From NCBI GenBank assembly GCA_902614395.1, contig CACMKW010000006.1, positions 1 through 64,000 of the forward strand: a stretch of DNA of 64,000 nucleotides. The letters are read 5' to 3'. Positions within the stretch are counted from its first letter, which is position 1. Each line of letters begins with the position of its first letter. Positions 31,347 to 41,937 of this stretch are shown here, in pieces. Position numbers and translations under genes: made by a program. Under the pieces are notes generated by a model. It was not told the DNA's origin and did no database searches. It saw nothing but the letters and a program-made list of their open reading frames with translations. The DNA is from an uncultured Alphaproteobacteria bacterium. Its GTDB lineage: Bacteria; Pseudomonadota; Alphaproteobacteria; HIMB59; GCA-002718135.

Positions 31347-32546
31347 ATGAAAGATTTTAACTGGTCAATTAAAAATAAATCTAATAATTCAAATGCAAGA
31401 ACTGGAATAATATCTACACCTCATGGTGAAATTAAAACACCAGCATTTATATTTTGTGCAACGAAAGCAGCTTTAAAATCTTTTACAACAAAGGACGCAA
31501 AAGAAAATAATACACAGATCATATTATCAAATACTTATCACTTAATGCTTCAACCAGGAAGTGAACTAGTTGCTAAACATGGAGGTCTTCATAAATTTAC
31601 GGGTTGGAATGGACCTATGTTAACAGATAGTGGTGGATTTCAAATTTTTTCTCTTGGACATGGCTCTGTTGCTGATGAAATAAAAGGACGAAAGACAAAT
31701 TCAAAAAATAAAAAAACTTTAATAAATTTGAATGAAGAGGGTGCATTATTCAAGTCATATATAGATGGTTCTACTCATATGTTATCGCCTGAAAAATCAA
31801 TAGAGGTTCAAAGAAATCTCGGGGCAGATTTCATCTTAGTTTTTGATGAATGTACTCCTTATAATGTAGATAAAAAATATACATCTGATTCTATGTTAAG
31901 AAGTCATAGATGGTCTTTAAGGTCCATCAATGCATTTAATTCTAAACTTAATTATAATCCTAAAAATGGATCATCCGGTAGACAAGAAATGTATGGCATT
32001 ATTCAAGGAGGGATTTACAGAGATTTAAGAGAAGAAAGCATTGAATTTAATACAAAAAAAATCAACACTTTTGGGATTGCTATTGGTGGTAGTTTAGGAT
32101 CAAATAAAGATGAAATGCAAGATATAGTTCATTTTACTTCTTCCATGTTAGATAATACTCGTCCAGTACATTTGCTAGGTATTGGCGATCCAAGAGATAT
32201 ATGGGATTTTGTTGCAGATGGTATCGATACATTTGATTGTGTAAGCCCAACTAGAATTGCTAGACATGGATCAGCTTTAGTAAAAGGTAAACAGGGAAAA
32301 ATTAATTTAAAAAATGTTAAATATAAAAATAATTTAAACCCAATAGATAATGAATGTAATTGCTATACTTGTAAGAACTTCACACTGGCATATTTATACC
32401 ATCTTTTTTCTGCACAAGAATTACTAGGATTACAACTACTTACTAATCATAATATACATTTTATGAATAATCTTATGAAAGAAATTAGAAGCTCAATTGA
32501 TAACAATGATTTTGATAATGCAAAAAAGAAATGGTTAAATGCCTAG
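31347..32546 (+). CDS. tgt: Queuine tRNA-ribosyltransferase
   Basis: [45 protein letters not shown]; Zn site CNCYTCKNF. Confidence 0.96.
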   Translation: MKDFNWSIKNKSNNSNARTGIISTPHGEIKTPAFIFCATKAALKSFTTKDAKENNTQIILSNTYHLMLQPGSELVAKHGGLHKFTGWNGPMLTDSGGFQIFSLGHGSVADEIKGRKTNSKNKKTLINLNEEGALFKSYIDGSTHMLSPEKSIEVQRNLGADFILVFDECTPYNVDKKYTSDSMLRSHRWSLRSINAFNSKLNYNPKNGSSGRQEMYGIIQGGIYRDLREESIEFNTKKINTFGIAIGGSLGSNKDEMQDIVHFTSSMLDNTRPVHLLGIGDPRDIWDFVADGIDTFDCVSPTRIARHGSALVKGKQGKINLKNVKYKNNLNPIDNECNCYTCKNFTLAYLYHLFSAQELLGLQLLTNHNIHFMNNLMKEIRSSIDNNDFDNAKKKWLNA

Positions 32547-34327
32547 TTATCTAAATGAAAAGTAGTAGATAATTGATTTAGTAATACCTCACCTAACTGA
32601 TCTACATCCATTATTGTTACAGCTTTACTATAGTATCTTGAAACATCGTGCCCAATTCCTATAGCAATCAATTCAATTTCACTTTTTTTTTCAATTTCAC
32701 CAATTATATCTCTCAAATTTTTTTCTAAATAATTACCTGGATTTACAGAAAGTGTTGAGTCATCAACTGGTGCACCATCACTTATAACAATAAGAATTTT
32801 TCTTTTTTCCTTTCGTAAAGATAATCTATTATAAGCCCATGACAAAGCTTCTCCATCAACATTTTCCTTCAAAATTCCCTCTTTCAATAATAATCCCAAA
32901 TTTTTTTTTGATCTCCTCCATGGTGAGTCTGCTGATTTATAGATAATATGTCTTAGATCATTTAATCTGCCTGGATTAGAAGGTTTGCCATTTTTGATCC
33001 ATTTTTCTCTTGAATTACCGCCCTTCCAAGCCTTTGTTGTAAATCCTAATATTTCAGATTTAATTAAGCATCTTTCCAATGTTTTTGCTAAAATATCTGA
33101 ACAAAGGGCAGCAACCGTAATTGGTCTGCCTCTCATTGAACCAGAATTATCAATTAGAAGACTCACAATAGTATCTTTAAATTCAACTTCCTTTTCTATT
33201 TTGTAGCTTAATTTATTATTTGGATTAGCAATAATTTTAGCCAATCTTGATGTATCAAGAAAACCCTCTTCCATATTAAAATCCCAATGACGATTTTGTT
33301 GAGCTAAAAGTTTTCTTTGCAGTCTATTTGCAATTTTAACAATTAATGGTTGAAAAGAAAATACTTGTTGATCAAGATTTCTCCTAAGCTTCTCTAATTC
33401 TTTGATATCACAAAGTTCTTCAGCGTTAATAATTTCATCAAAATTATAATCATAAACTTTATAATTATCTAAACTTTCTAAAATTTTTTTATCTGATAAA
33501 TAATCTAGTTCAGTATCCCCACTTTCATCTCCCATATCATCATCTTCTTCTTCTAATGAAACTAACTGCTCAACAGTTGTTTCACTTGTTTGCATTTCAA
33601 TATTTGACTCAGTTTGTTCATCATTTTTTTGTTCATTATTATTTTCATTTTCATTATCTTGATCTTCTTCGTTTTGATCAATATCATCGTTCTGAGTATT
33701 GCTTACACTGTTATTAAAAAATCCAAGTTCATCTAGTTTTTCAACTATTGTGGATGTATATTTCTCTTGATCATGTAAATATTTCTTTAAATCTTTAAAA
33801 AAGTTTGAATAATCTTTTTTAAATTTTTCTTTTACAATATTTTTAAAAGTACTATTACTTTCACCTAAATCTACTCCAACAATTTCTTCAAATGCTACGT
33901 TCTTAAATGCTTTAATTAATAAATTTTGATCCTTTTTTGTATTTCCAATTTTAAGATCTCTGATATATTTATTTTTTAGATTTTTTTGTATTCCCTTGAA
34001 TTCATTACCACCAATTGCTTCTACTCTTACCTGCTCTAAAACATTAATTATTTCGTTTGATAACTCATCTTGATTTAAGAAGTTTTGGTGTATGTCTTTT
34101 GAATGCAATCTGAATTCAAGCGCAAAAGAATCTGCTTCAGCTCTTAGATATTCTAAATTATTTTTAAAATTTTCAATTTTTGGTTCAGTTAAATTTATTG
34201 TGTTACCAATAATTGAAGGATTTTCTTTAACAAAATTAATCTCTATATTATCTTTTTTTCCTATAGATTTTATTGTTGCACTTAATGATTTTTTAAAATC
34301 TTCAATAATTTCACTATTCTTTGACAT
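32543..34327 (-). CDS. cobT: Cobaltochelatase CobT-like subunit (acidic linker + VWA domain)
   Basis: [50 protein letters not shown]; acidic [17 protein letters not shown] linker; next to CobS. Confidence 0.92.
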   Translation of the reverse strand: MSKNSEIIEDFKKSLSATIKSIGKKDNIEINFVKENPSIIGNTINLTEPKIENFKNNLEYLRAEADSFALEFRLHSKDIHQNFLNQDELSNEIINVLEQVRVEAIGGNEFKGIQKNLKNKYIRDLKIGNTKKDQNLLIKAFKNVAFEEIVGVDLGESNSTFKNIVKEKFKKDYSNFFKDLKKYLHDQEKYTSTIVEKLDELGFFNNSVSNTQNDDIDQNEEDQDNENENNNEQKNDEQTESNIEMQTSETTVEQLVSLEEEDDDMGDESGDTELDYLSDKKILESLDNYKVYDYNFDEIINAEELCDIKELEKLRRNLDQQVFSFQPLIVKIANRLQRKLLAQQNRHWDFNMEEGFLDTSRLAKIIANPNNKLSYKIEKEVEFKDTIVSLLIDNSGSMRGRPITVAALCSDILAKTLERCLIKSEILGFTTKAWKGGNSREKWIKNGKPSNPGRLNDLRHIIYKSADSPWRRSKKNLGLLLKEGILKENVDGEALSWAYNRLSLRKEKRKILIVISDGAPVDDSTLSVNPGNYLEKNLRDIIGEIEKKSEIELIAIGIGHDVSRYYSKAVTIMDVDQLGEVLLNQLSTTFHLDN

Positions 34328-35297
34328 TAACTACTTTGGCATCAGTAATATCAATTCCAAATGATCTTTGAAAATATTCTTGTAAGATAGATCTCTCCAT
34401 TTCATCACATCTATTTAAAAAAGATAGTTTAAAAGAATATTCAATATCATTGAATAGTAGGTAGTTTTCTGCCCATGTCAAAACAGTTCTTGGGCTCATA
34501 ACAGTTGAAATATCACCGTTAATAAATCCTGATCTCGAAAGATCTGCAGTAGCTACCATACACTTAACAATGTCTTTGCCGTCCTTATTATTAAGTTTCT
34601 TTATTTTACTTAAAATAATTTTTATTTCTTGATCATTGCTTAGATAATTCAATGTTGATACAATATTCCATCTATCCATTTGACCCTGGTTTATTTGTTG
34701 AGTGCCATGATACAAACCAGATGTATCACCAAGACCAACTGTGTTAGCAGTAGCAAATAATCTAAAAAAATTGTGGGGTTTAATTACTCTTGATTGATCA
34801 AGTAAAGTTAACTTTCCTTCTGACTCAAGAATACGCTGAATAACAAACATTACATCTGGTCTACCTGCATCATACTCATCAAAGACTAAAGCTACTGGAT
34901 TTTTGTAAGACCAAGGTAGTATACCATCTTGAAACTCTGTTACTTGTTTATTATCTTTAAGAATTATTGCATCTTTGCCTATTAAATCTATTCTGCTGAT
35001 ATGACTATCTAGATTAATTCTTATGCATGGCCAGTTAAGTCTGGCAGCTACTTGTTCAATATGAGTAGATTTACCCGTACCATGATATCCTTGTATCAGT
35101 ACTCTTCTATTGGCAGAAAAACCAGCAAGAATGGAAAGTGTTGTTGCTGGATCAAATATATAAGTTTGATCAATTTCTGGAACATGTTCAGTCTTATCTT
35201 TAAATTTTAAAATATCAAACTCGCAGGAAATTCCAAATAATTCTTTAGGATCGATTTTGATACTAGGAGATAATTCTATTATGTTTTTATCTGTCAT
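34314..35297 (-). CDS. cobS: Cobaltochelatase CobS-like AAA+ ATPase
   Basis: [80 protein letters not shown]. Confidence 0.94.
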   Translation of the reverse strand: MTDKNIIELSPSIKIDPKELFGISCEFDILKFKDKTEHVPEIDQTYIFDPATTLSILAGFSANRRVLIQGYHGTGKSTHIEQVAARLNWPCIRINLDSHISRIDLIGKDAIILKDNKQVTEFQDGILPWSYKNPVALVFDEYDAGRPDVMFVIQRILESEGKLTLLDQSRVIKPHNFFRLFATANTVGLGDTSGLYHGTQQINQGQMDRWNIVSTLNYLSNDQEIKIILSKIKKLNNKDGKDIVKCMVATADLSRSGFINGDISTVMSPRTVLTWAENYLLFNDIEYSFKLSFLNRCDEMERSILQEYFQRSFGIDITDAKVVNVKE

Positions 35298-35877
35298 TTT
35301 TAAATTTTTTTAAAAGTATTTTGTATGAGTTATTTATTTCCTTAAATTTCTCTTCTGCTTTTTTATCATTACCATTTACATCAGGATGAAATATTTTCAC
35401 TAGTTTTTTGTAAGTTTTTTTTATTTTGTCCAATGTCAGTGGTAGATCTAGATTGAATGTTGATAAAGCTTTACTTTCATCTTTTGTAAGATTTTCATCA
35501 AGCAGCTTATTTCTGAAATAATTGTTCTCTCTTTCATTTGGATTTAAATCATTTATTTCTTCATTGAAAAAATTGTTAATTTGATCCATGACCTTGTGAT
35601 AATTCCCTTTCAAAGGCCAAGATGGTCTGTTCCAAATAATATCTTCTCTCATAGAATTTTCTATTTGATCTACTGATAAACCTTTATAAAAATCCCATGA
35701 TTTATTGTAATCTTTAATGTGTTCTAAACAAAAAAAATAATATTGATTTAATAATACTCTAGATTTTGGAGCTTTGAATGTTCCTTCATTATTACAATCA
35801 GTCTTGTCACATTTTCTAAAATAAGTCTTTTCCCAAGAAAGAGTATTTTTATTAATATCTATTTTATGTTTACCCAC
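35287..35877 (-). CDS. DnaJ-domain protein (GTG start)
   Basis: C-terminal J domain LDKIKKTYKKLVKIFHPDVNGNDKKAEEKFKEINNSYKIL. Confidence 0.9.
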   Translation of the reverse strand: MGKHKIDINKNTLSWEKTYFRKCDKTDCNNEGTFKAPKSRVLLNQYYFFCLEHIKDYNKSWDFYKGLSVDQIENSMREDIIWNRPSWPLKGNYHKVMDQINNFFNEEINDLNPNERENNYFRNKLLDENLTKDESKALSTFNLDLPLTLDKIKKTYKKLVKIFHPDVNGNDKKAEEKFKEINNSYKILLKKFKNDR

Positions 35878-35900
35878 ACTTATTATATAGTTTAAAAATT

Positions 35901-36155
35901 ATGAATCGTAAGCAAAGAATTAACAAAATATTATCAAAAAATTTAAATGACTTCTCATTAGAAATTATTGATAACTCAAATTTACATAAAGGACATAACA
36001 ATTTTACAGGAAATGGGGAGACTCATATTAAAATTATTTTAAAAAAAATAAATAAAATACCTTCAAATAGATTAAATATTCATAGACTAATCAATAGTTT
36101 ACTTGAAGAGGAATTTAAAACTGGATTACATTCTTTAGAAATTAAAATTAATTGA
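35901..36155 (+). CDS. BolA family protein
   Basis: LEIIDNSNLHKGHNNFTGNGETHIKIIL...NRLNIHRLINSLLEEEFKTGLHSLEIKI. Confidence 0.92.
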   Translation: MNRKQRINKILSKNLNDFSLEIIDNSNLHKGHNNFTGNGETHIKIILKKINKIPSNRLNIHRLINSLLEEEFKTGLHSLEIKIN

Positions 36156-37395
36156 TCTTTGATATTTCAATTTTTGATATTTGTTTTTTTGAATGTGATA
36201 AAATCTTGTAGTTAAAAAAGTTATCTTTAAAAGTCTCTCCATAGGAGGGAATTTTTTTTGATATATCTAATATATATCCTGCTATCGTAGATGACTCTAC
36301 TTCTGGTGGATCCAAATCAAAACTTTTATACAAATCTCTAATATTTTTTTCGCCATTAATTATAACTTTTCCATAATTATTCACTTTAAAATCGTTCTCT
36401 GGAACATCAATTTCATCAACTATCTCTCCAACTATTTCTTCAATTATATCTTCTAAAGTAATTAATCCAAGTAATTCACCAAATTCATCTACAACAAAAG
36501 CTAGGTGTTCTTTTCTCTTTTTGAACTCAACCAATTGTTCTAATAGATTAGTAGTTTCAGGAATAAACCAGGGATTAGAGATTTTATCAAAAATAATTTC
36601 CTTAGACTCATTATGATTTTTTAAATCTATATTTAAAGTTCGTACATTTAATAAACCTACTATATTTTCAGGGTTTTCTTTCCAAAAAGGAATTCTAGTA
36701 TACCTAGAATTATTAATTTTATTAATAATTTCACTAGTTTTTAAAGAAGAATCAATTGAATAAATATTTTTTCTATGTGTAAATATCTCTTCAACGGTTA
36801 TATCATTTAATTGTAATATACTCTGAAGCATATCTTTTTCTTGTTCATAATCTGGGTTTGAAGTTTTATATAGATCTATAACACCTTTTAATTCCTCTTC
36901 TGACTGAAGATCTTTATCTTTTATATCATTGTCTTTTCTTCTAAAAATTAGTTTTACAATAAGATTAATTACAAATACAAAAATAAACAAAATTTTATTC
37001 AAGTAGTAAATAATTGGAGAAATTAATAAAGCAGTTCTATTAGGTCTATTTATGGCATAAGTTTTAGGAAGAACTTCAGCAAATATAACAATAACGACAG
37101 TCATTATAAGTGTTGCATAAAAAATACCTTCTACACCAAAAATATCATAGAAAAATGCAGTTGCTAAAGAAGATGCTAGAATATTAACTAGGTTATTTGA
37201 TAGTAATAATGTTGAAATTACATTGTCTTTCTTATTTAGAAGCTCAAGTACATATCCAGCTCTTTTGCTTCCCTTTTTTTTCTTATACAAAATTCTTGCT
37301 TTAGAAGTAGCAGTAATTGCAGTTTCAGATCCTGATAAAAAACCTGAAAGAATTACAAGAATTATTAGTAAAAATAGAAGAAAAATACTTGTCAT
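36148..37395 (-). CDS. CNNM/CorC (HlyC-type) transporter-associated protein with CBS and CorC_HlyC domains
   Basis: N-terminal DUF21 TM region LSGFLSGSETAITATSKARI, CBS domains, FVVDEFGELLGLITLEDIIEEIVGEI. Confidence 0.92.
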   Translation of the reverse strand: MTSIFLLFLLIILVILSGFLSGSETAITATSKARILYKKKKGSKRAGYVLELLNKKDNVISTLLLSNNLVNILASSLATAFFYDIFGVEGIFYATLIMTVVIVIFAEVLPKTYAINRPNRTALLISPIIYYLNKILFIFVFVINLIVKLIFRRKDNDIKDKDLQSEEELKGVIDLYKTSNPDYEQEKDMLQSILQLNDITVEEIFTHRKNIYSIDSSLKTSEIINKINNSRYTRIPFWKENPENIVGLLNVRTLNIDLKNHNESKEIIFDKISNPWFIPETTNLLEQLVEFKKRKEHLAFVVDEFGELLGLITLEDIIEEIVGEIVDEIDVPENDFKVNNYGKVIINGEKNIRDLYKSFDLDPPEVESSTIAGYILDISKKIPSYGETFKDNFFNYKILSHSKKQISKIEISKIN

Positions 37396-38463
37396 TTATA
37401 TCTTTTGTAAAATTTTATAAACTTTATCCTTGTTTAGTTTTTCATAAAATATAGAGCTTCCAATCTTATTTATCAGTGAAAAATTAATATTATCTTTGAA
37501 ATTTTTTTTATCTTTACTTATTATTTTTATCAGTTTTTTTTCTTTTAATATTCTATCAAAAATTTTAAACTTATATTTTTTAAAATGTATAATTATTCTA
37601 TCAAGTTCAGTAGATGAAAGCAAACCAAGATAATTAGATATTTTTGCTTCAGTAATCATTCCTATAGAAATTGCTTCTCCATGATTATATTTTTTATAAT
37701 TATAGTGACTTTCTATGGCGTGACCAATTGTATGTCCAAAATTTAACATTGCTCTAGAGTGACTATTTAATAAGGATTCTTTTTCATCTTTTCTTACGTA
37801 AAAAAGTTTTATCATAATAGATTTATAAATTGCTTTTTCCAAAATAGATTTGTTTAAATTAAGTAGTTTATTTATGTTTTTTTCTAACCAACAAAAAAAA
37901 GCATAATCATTAATTAAAGCATGTTTAATTATTTCTGCATATCCAGATTTTATTTCTTTTTTTGGTAAACTATCTAAAACAGAAATATCAATTAATACAT
38001 TTTTTGGTTGATAGAAAGTTCCAATCAAATTTTTTCCATAGGCCGTATTTATTCCATTCTTACCTCCAATAGAACTATCTACTTGAGACAAAAGCGTAGT
38101 GGGTATTAGAAAAAAATCTAAACCTCTTAAAACTGTACTTGAGACAAATCCTGCCAAATCACCTAGAGTGCCACCCCCGATTGCAACTAGCACAGATTTT
38201 CTATTTACATTATTTTTAATTAATTTTTCAGCAAGGTCTTTGTAACCATTAATTGTTTTAATTTTTTCTCCACATTCAATAGTTATAATTTTTATATTTT
38301 TTTCTTTTATAAAATTAAATTTATTTTTAATTTTAGAATCAATAACGCAAAAAACTTTTTCGTTTTTTCTTGCAATATTTTTTACAAATGTTGAAATATA
38401 ATTTTTTTTTATTAGTATTGAAGTATTCAGTTTTTTGTTCTTTATCAATAAGTTAGTTTGCAT
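37396..38463 (-). CDS. aroB: 3-dehydroquinate synthase
   Basis: VAIGGGTLGDLAGFVSSTVLRGLDFFLIPTTLLSQVDSSIGGKNGINTAYGKNLIGTFYQP, NFGHTIGHAIE. Confidence 0.97.
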   Translation of the reverse strand: MQTNLLIKNKKLNTSILIKKNYISTFVKNIARKNEKVFCVIDSKIKNKFNFIKEKNIKIITIECGEKIKTINGYKDLAEKLIKNNVNRKSVLVAIGGGTLGDLAGFVSSTVLRGLDFFLIPTTLLSQVDSSIGGKNGINTAYGKNLIGTFYQPKNVLIDISVLDSLPKKEIKSGYAEIIKHALINDYAFFCWLEKNINKLLNLNKSILEKAIYKSIMIKLFYVRKDEKESLLNSHSRAMLNFGHTIGHAIESHYNYKKYNHGEAISIGMITEAKISNYLGLLSSTELDRIIIHFKKYKFKIFDRILKEKKLIKIISKDKKNFKDNINFSLINKIGSSIFYEKLNKDKVYKILQKI

Positions 38464-38989
38464 AAATATTAAGTCGAGATTTAATTTGTTTCATTGTTTG
38501 AAATTTATCACCATTGTTATTTATAATCAGATCAGCTTTTTCATAAAATTTTTGTCTATTTTTAAGAAGTTTCTGCATTATTTCACTTTTATTTGAATTG
38601 TTATTCAATAGAGGTCTTTTTCTTGAAAACTTTAATCTGTTTAGTAAATTGTTTAATGTAACTTGTAAATAAATTGAGTAAGAATTTTTCTTTATTGTCT
38701 TTCTTATTTTTTTACTAATTATACTTCCACCACCTAACGAAATTACACAATTATCGTTAGCTAATATTTCAATACAAACTTTTTCTTCAATATCTCTAAA
38801 ATATGACTCTCCTTCCTCTTCAAAAATTTCATTTATTTTCTTTTTAGTCTTTAGTTCAATTTCCTTATCTGTATCATAAAAATTTAAATTCAAATATTTA
38901 CTCAAATCTTTACCAATTATTGACTTACCTGAGCCCATAAGACCCATGATACAGATATTTTTCTTATTTATTTCTGATAGATCGAACAT
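38453..38989 (-). CDS. aroK: Shikimate kinase
   Basis: IMGLMGSGKSIIGKDLSKYLNLNFYDTDKEIE, ISLGGGSII, RKRPLL. Confidence 0.95.
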   Translation of the reverse strand: MFDLSEINKKNICIMGLMGSGKSIIGKDLSKYLNLNFYDTDKEIELKTKKKINEIFEEEGESYFRDIEEKVCIEILANDNCVISLGGGSIISKKIRKTIKKNSYSIYLQVTLNNLLNRLKFSRKRPLLNNNSNKSEIMQKLLKNRQKFYEKADLIINNNGDKFQTMKQIKSRLNIYAN

Positions 38990-39089
38990 ATTCTAATTTT
39001 TTCTTATTATTGACAAATTTTTTGTAGAAATAGAAAAAAACTTAAAAAAATGGTAAAAGTATATATTAGTCATTTTTTTAATACCATAT

Positions 39090-39218
39090 ATGAAAAGTAG
39101 ATACATTATATATTTTTTTATAATACTAACAATAATCGTTTTTGTTGCCCTTTATATGATTGATATCCCTGCACCCTCAGAAATTATAACAGAAAAATAT
39201 AACCTAGAATTAAAATGA
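39090..39218 (+). CDS. Small single-TM protein, 42 aa (not in ORF track)
   Basis: ATG at 39090: MKSRYIIYFFIILTIIVFVALYMIDIPAPSEIITEKYNLELK, TGA at 39216-39218; 4-bp ATGA overlap with the next CDS (39215) suggests translational coupling. Confidence 0.72.
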   Translation: MKSRYIIYFFIILTIIVFVALYMIDIPAPSEIITEKYNLELK

Positions 39219-41002
39219 AAATCATTTTTATTTTTTTCTTGATTTTCTTCTCAAATTACATTTTTGCAAATGAAGAGGATAATAATGAAGTAGAGGTAAT
39301 TAATTTATATGACAATAAAAGCCTTGATCAAATGGTTCTAGAAAATCTTAATAGTAATAAACAAATTGATGAAGAAGTTGATAATTTAAATGAAGCTAAC
39401 GAAATAGAAACTAAAGATAATGAAAATGAAGAAAATGAATCTTTAAAAATTGAGGTAAATCAAATAGAAATTTCTGAAGATAGCTTTATTAATAAACTAA
39501 ATATAAATGATCTAAAAAATTATTTTAATAATCTTCAAAAAATCAATTCAAAAACTTTGCAAAAAGAAATAGTTCAAGTTTTAGAAAACCTTCAATTAAA
39601 TATTGAAAATGACCAAGATAATGAAATATTTTTTCTAATTGTAAATTACTTAAAATCTATTGGCCATATCAATAAATCATATGAAATGATTGAGAGATAT
39701 GGACTGACTAATGGTAAAAACTTAATTTACTATACTGAAGTTAAATTAAATTACCTGTTATCAACTTATCAATTAAATGAAGCTTGTAACTTAAATGAAG
39801 AATTGAATGAAAATTTAAAATTAAATTATTTCTATTTAGAAAAACTTGACATATTTTGTCTAATATTAAATGATAATCAATCAGAAGCAAGATTATTAAA
39901 TTCAATTTTGATTGAATCTGAAATTAATTTAGATAATTATTTTCAATACTTGTTTTCGCTTATAACAAATTCTTCAAACGAAATTAAATTTGAAAGTGAA
40001 ATCAAAAATTCAAATATAAATAAAGATTTAATATTTTTATATAGTGCTATGACTAGAATTGCAGAGCTTCCTTTCTCAAGTGAATTTTATGAAATTGATA
40101 AAAAAAATTTATCTATTCCTATAATTTTAAATCAATCCTCTCCTATTGATTTGAGGATTAAAGCAGCAAATGAAAGTTTTCTTCAAAATATGATACCTGT
40201 TGATAGCTTAGCAGCATTATATATGTCAGCTGATTTTAATTCAGATCAATTAAATAACCCTAAAGAAACAGTTGAAACACTCTCCAACAATAAAGAATTA
40301 AGTATGGCTTTTTTATTTCAACTAGTAAATATTCAAATATTTCCTAAAGATAGATTAAATACTTTAATTCAATTTTGGGAATTTGCTAAAAAACATAATT
40401 TGGAAGAAATTGCCTACAAATTATCAATTAACATGTTAGATTCTATTGATGCTTCTTCAGAAAATATTATTTACGGACCTCAGATTGCATCAGCCTATAT
40501 TTTTAATAGTAATTTTGATAATGCAGTATATTGGATAGAGTTGTATGAAAACGCAATTGAAGTAGATGCGAAAAGTATTTATGCAAGAATTTTATTAGAT
40601 TTGTATTCGTCAAGTGATTTAAATACCTTTATTAATTCTATAAACCTGACTTTAAATAATAGTAATTATCAAGATAATGATAATTATGAATTGTTGTACG
40701 TTTTAAAAGCTGTAATGAATTTAGATATAAATTCTAATACTAATATAAACTTAAATAAAATTTTTGATGATAGATTAATGCCATCAATTTTTCTGCTTAA
40801 TGAAATACACAATAGTATTCTTAAAAGTGTTGATGAAAAATTCCTTTTTTATTCTTTAATTTCTTTAAATGATAAAGAATGGAAAAATATACATCCAGAA
40901 CATTTAAGGCTTATATTAAATGGATATCTACTATATAAGGATGGGGCACTTTTTAGAAACATAGTTTTAGAGTTATTTAAAAACTATAATTTTATAATAT
41001 GA
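39215..41002 (+). CDS. Predicted exported helical-repeat protein, function unknown (Asn/Glu rich)
   Basis: Signal peptide MKIIFIFFLIFFSNYIFA|NEED; acidic low-complexity N-terminal part; alpha-helical remainder; overlaps accA start by 4 bp. Confidence 0.8.
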   Translation: MKIIFIFFLIFFSNYIFANEEDNNEVEVINLYDNKSLDQMVLENLNSNKQIDEEVDNLNEANEIETKDNENEENESLKIEVNQIEISEDSFINKLNINDLKNYFNNLQKINSKTLQKEIVQVLENLQLNIENDQDNEIFFLIVNYLKSIGHINKSYEMIERYGLTNGKNLIYYTEVKLNYLLSTYQLNEACNLNEELNENLKLNYFYLEKLDIFCLILNDNQSEARLLNSILIESEINLDNYFQYLFSLITNSSNEIKFESEIKNSNINKDLIFLYSAMTRIAELPFSSEFYEIDKKNLSIPIILNQSSPIDLRIKAANESFLQNMIPVDSLAALYMSADFNSDQLNNPKETVETLSNNKELSMAFLFQLVNIQIFPKDRLNTLIQFWEFAKKHNLEEIAYKLSINMLDSIDASSENIIYGPQIASAYIFNSNFDNAVYWIELYENAIEVDAKSIYARILLDLYSSSDLNTFINSINLTLNNSNYQDNDNYELLYVLKAVMNLDINSNTNINLNKIFDDRLMPSIFLLNEIHNSILKSVDEKFLFYSLISLNDKEWKNIHPEHLRLILNGYLLYKDGALFRNIVLELFKNYNFII

Positions 41003-41937
41003 TAAAATATTTTGAATTTGAAAGTGAAATAGAAAAAATAGAAACAATATTAGATCAATTAAATAATAATCGAGAATTAAATATAGATAAAATTAAGAAA
41101 TTAAATAAAGAAAAAGAAGAATTATATAAAAAAATTTATTCAAATTTAGATCCATGGCAAAAAGTTCAAATTTCAAGACATGGCGAAAGGCCTCATACTT
41201 TAGATTATATTGAAAATATTTTTACAGATATTGTTTTTTTGCATGGAGATAAAAAATATGCTGATGATAATGCAATCGTCGGAGGATTAGCAAAAATTAG
41301 CAATAATTCTGTTTTTTTTATTGGAACAGAAAAAGGTAATACTATGGAAACAAGAATTAAGCATAACTTTGGAATGGCTAAACCAGAGGGATACAGAAAA
41401 GTTCAAAGATTAATAAAATTAGCTGAAAAATTCAAATTACCACTAATATCATTTGTTGATACTGCTGGAGCATTTCCAGGAAAAGATGCTGAAGAAAGAG
41501 GTCAATCAGAGTCTATAGCATCATCAATAATGCAATTTTTAAAGGCTAAAATTCCTACAATATCAATTATTATTGGAGAAGGTGGATCTGGAGGAGCAAT
41601 AGGAATAGCTACTTCTGATAGAGTTTTAATGCTAGAGCATTCAATATATTCTGTTATCTCGCCTGAAGGCTGTGCATCAATATTATGGAGAAACACTAAA
41701 TTTTCTCAGGTAGCAGCAAAAACATTAAAATTAACATCTTATGACTGTAAAAAATTTAAAATTATAGATGATATAATACCAGAGCCATATGGAGGAGCCC
41801 ATAGACATCCTCTTAAACAAGCTGAAACATTAAAAAATAAAATCATAAATTTAATTGATGAATTAAAAAAAATCTCAATCAAAGAATTAGTTGCGATCAG
41901 AAAAGAAAAATATTTGAATATTACATCAGATATTTAA
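40999..41937 (+). CDS. accA: Acetyl-CoA carboxylase carboxyltransferase subunit alpha
   Basis: [79 protein letters not shown]. Confidence 0.97.
   Translation: MIKYFEFESEIEKIETILDQLNNNRELNIDKIKKLNKEKEELYKKIYSNLDPWQKVQISRHGERPHTLDYIENIFTDIVFLHGDKKYADDNAIVGGLAKISNNSVFFIGTEKGNTMETRIKHNFGMAKPEGYRKVQRLIKLAEKFKLPLISFVDTAGAFPGKDAEERGQSESIASSIMQFLKAKIPTISIIIGEGGSGGAIGIATSDRVLMLEHSIYSVISPEGCASILWRNTKFSQVAAKTLKLTSYDCKKFKIIDDIIPEPYGGAHRHPLKQAETLKNKIINLIDELKKISIKELVAIRKEKYLNITSDI

Noticed and set aside
33560-33720. Acidic low-complexity stretch in the CobT-like gene as possible frameshift or repeat expansion
   Set aside because: An acidic linker between the N-terminal and VWA domains is normal for CobT/BchD-type proteins and the frame is intact.
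39010-39038. TTGACA at 39010-39015 as promoter for the small TM gene
   Set aside because: No convincing -10 at 16-18 bp spacing; only a TAGAAA at 15 bp, so left as unsupported.
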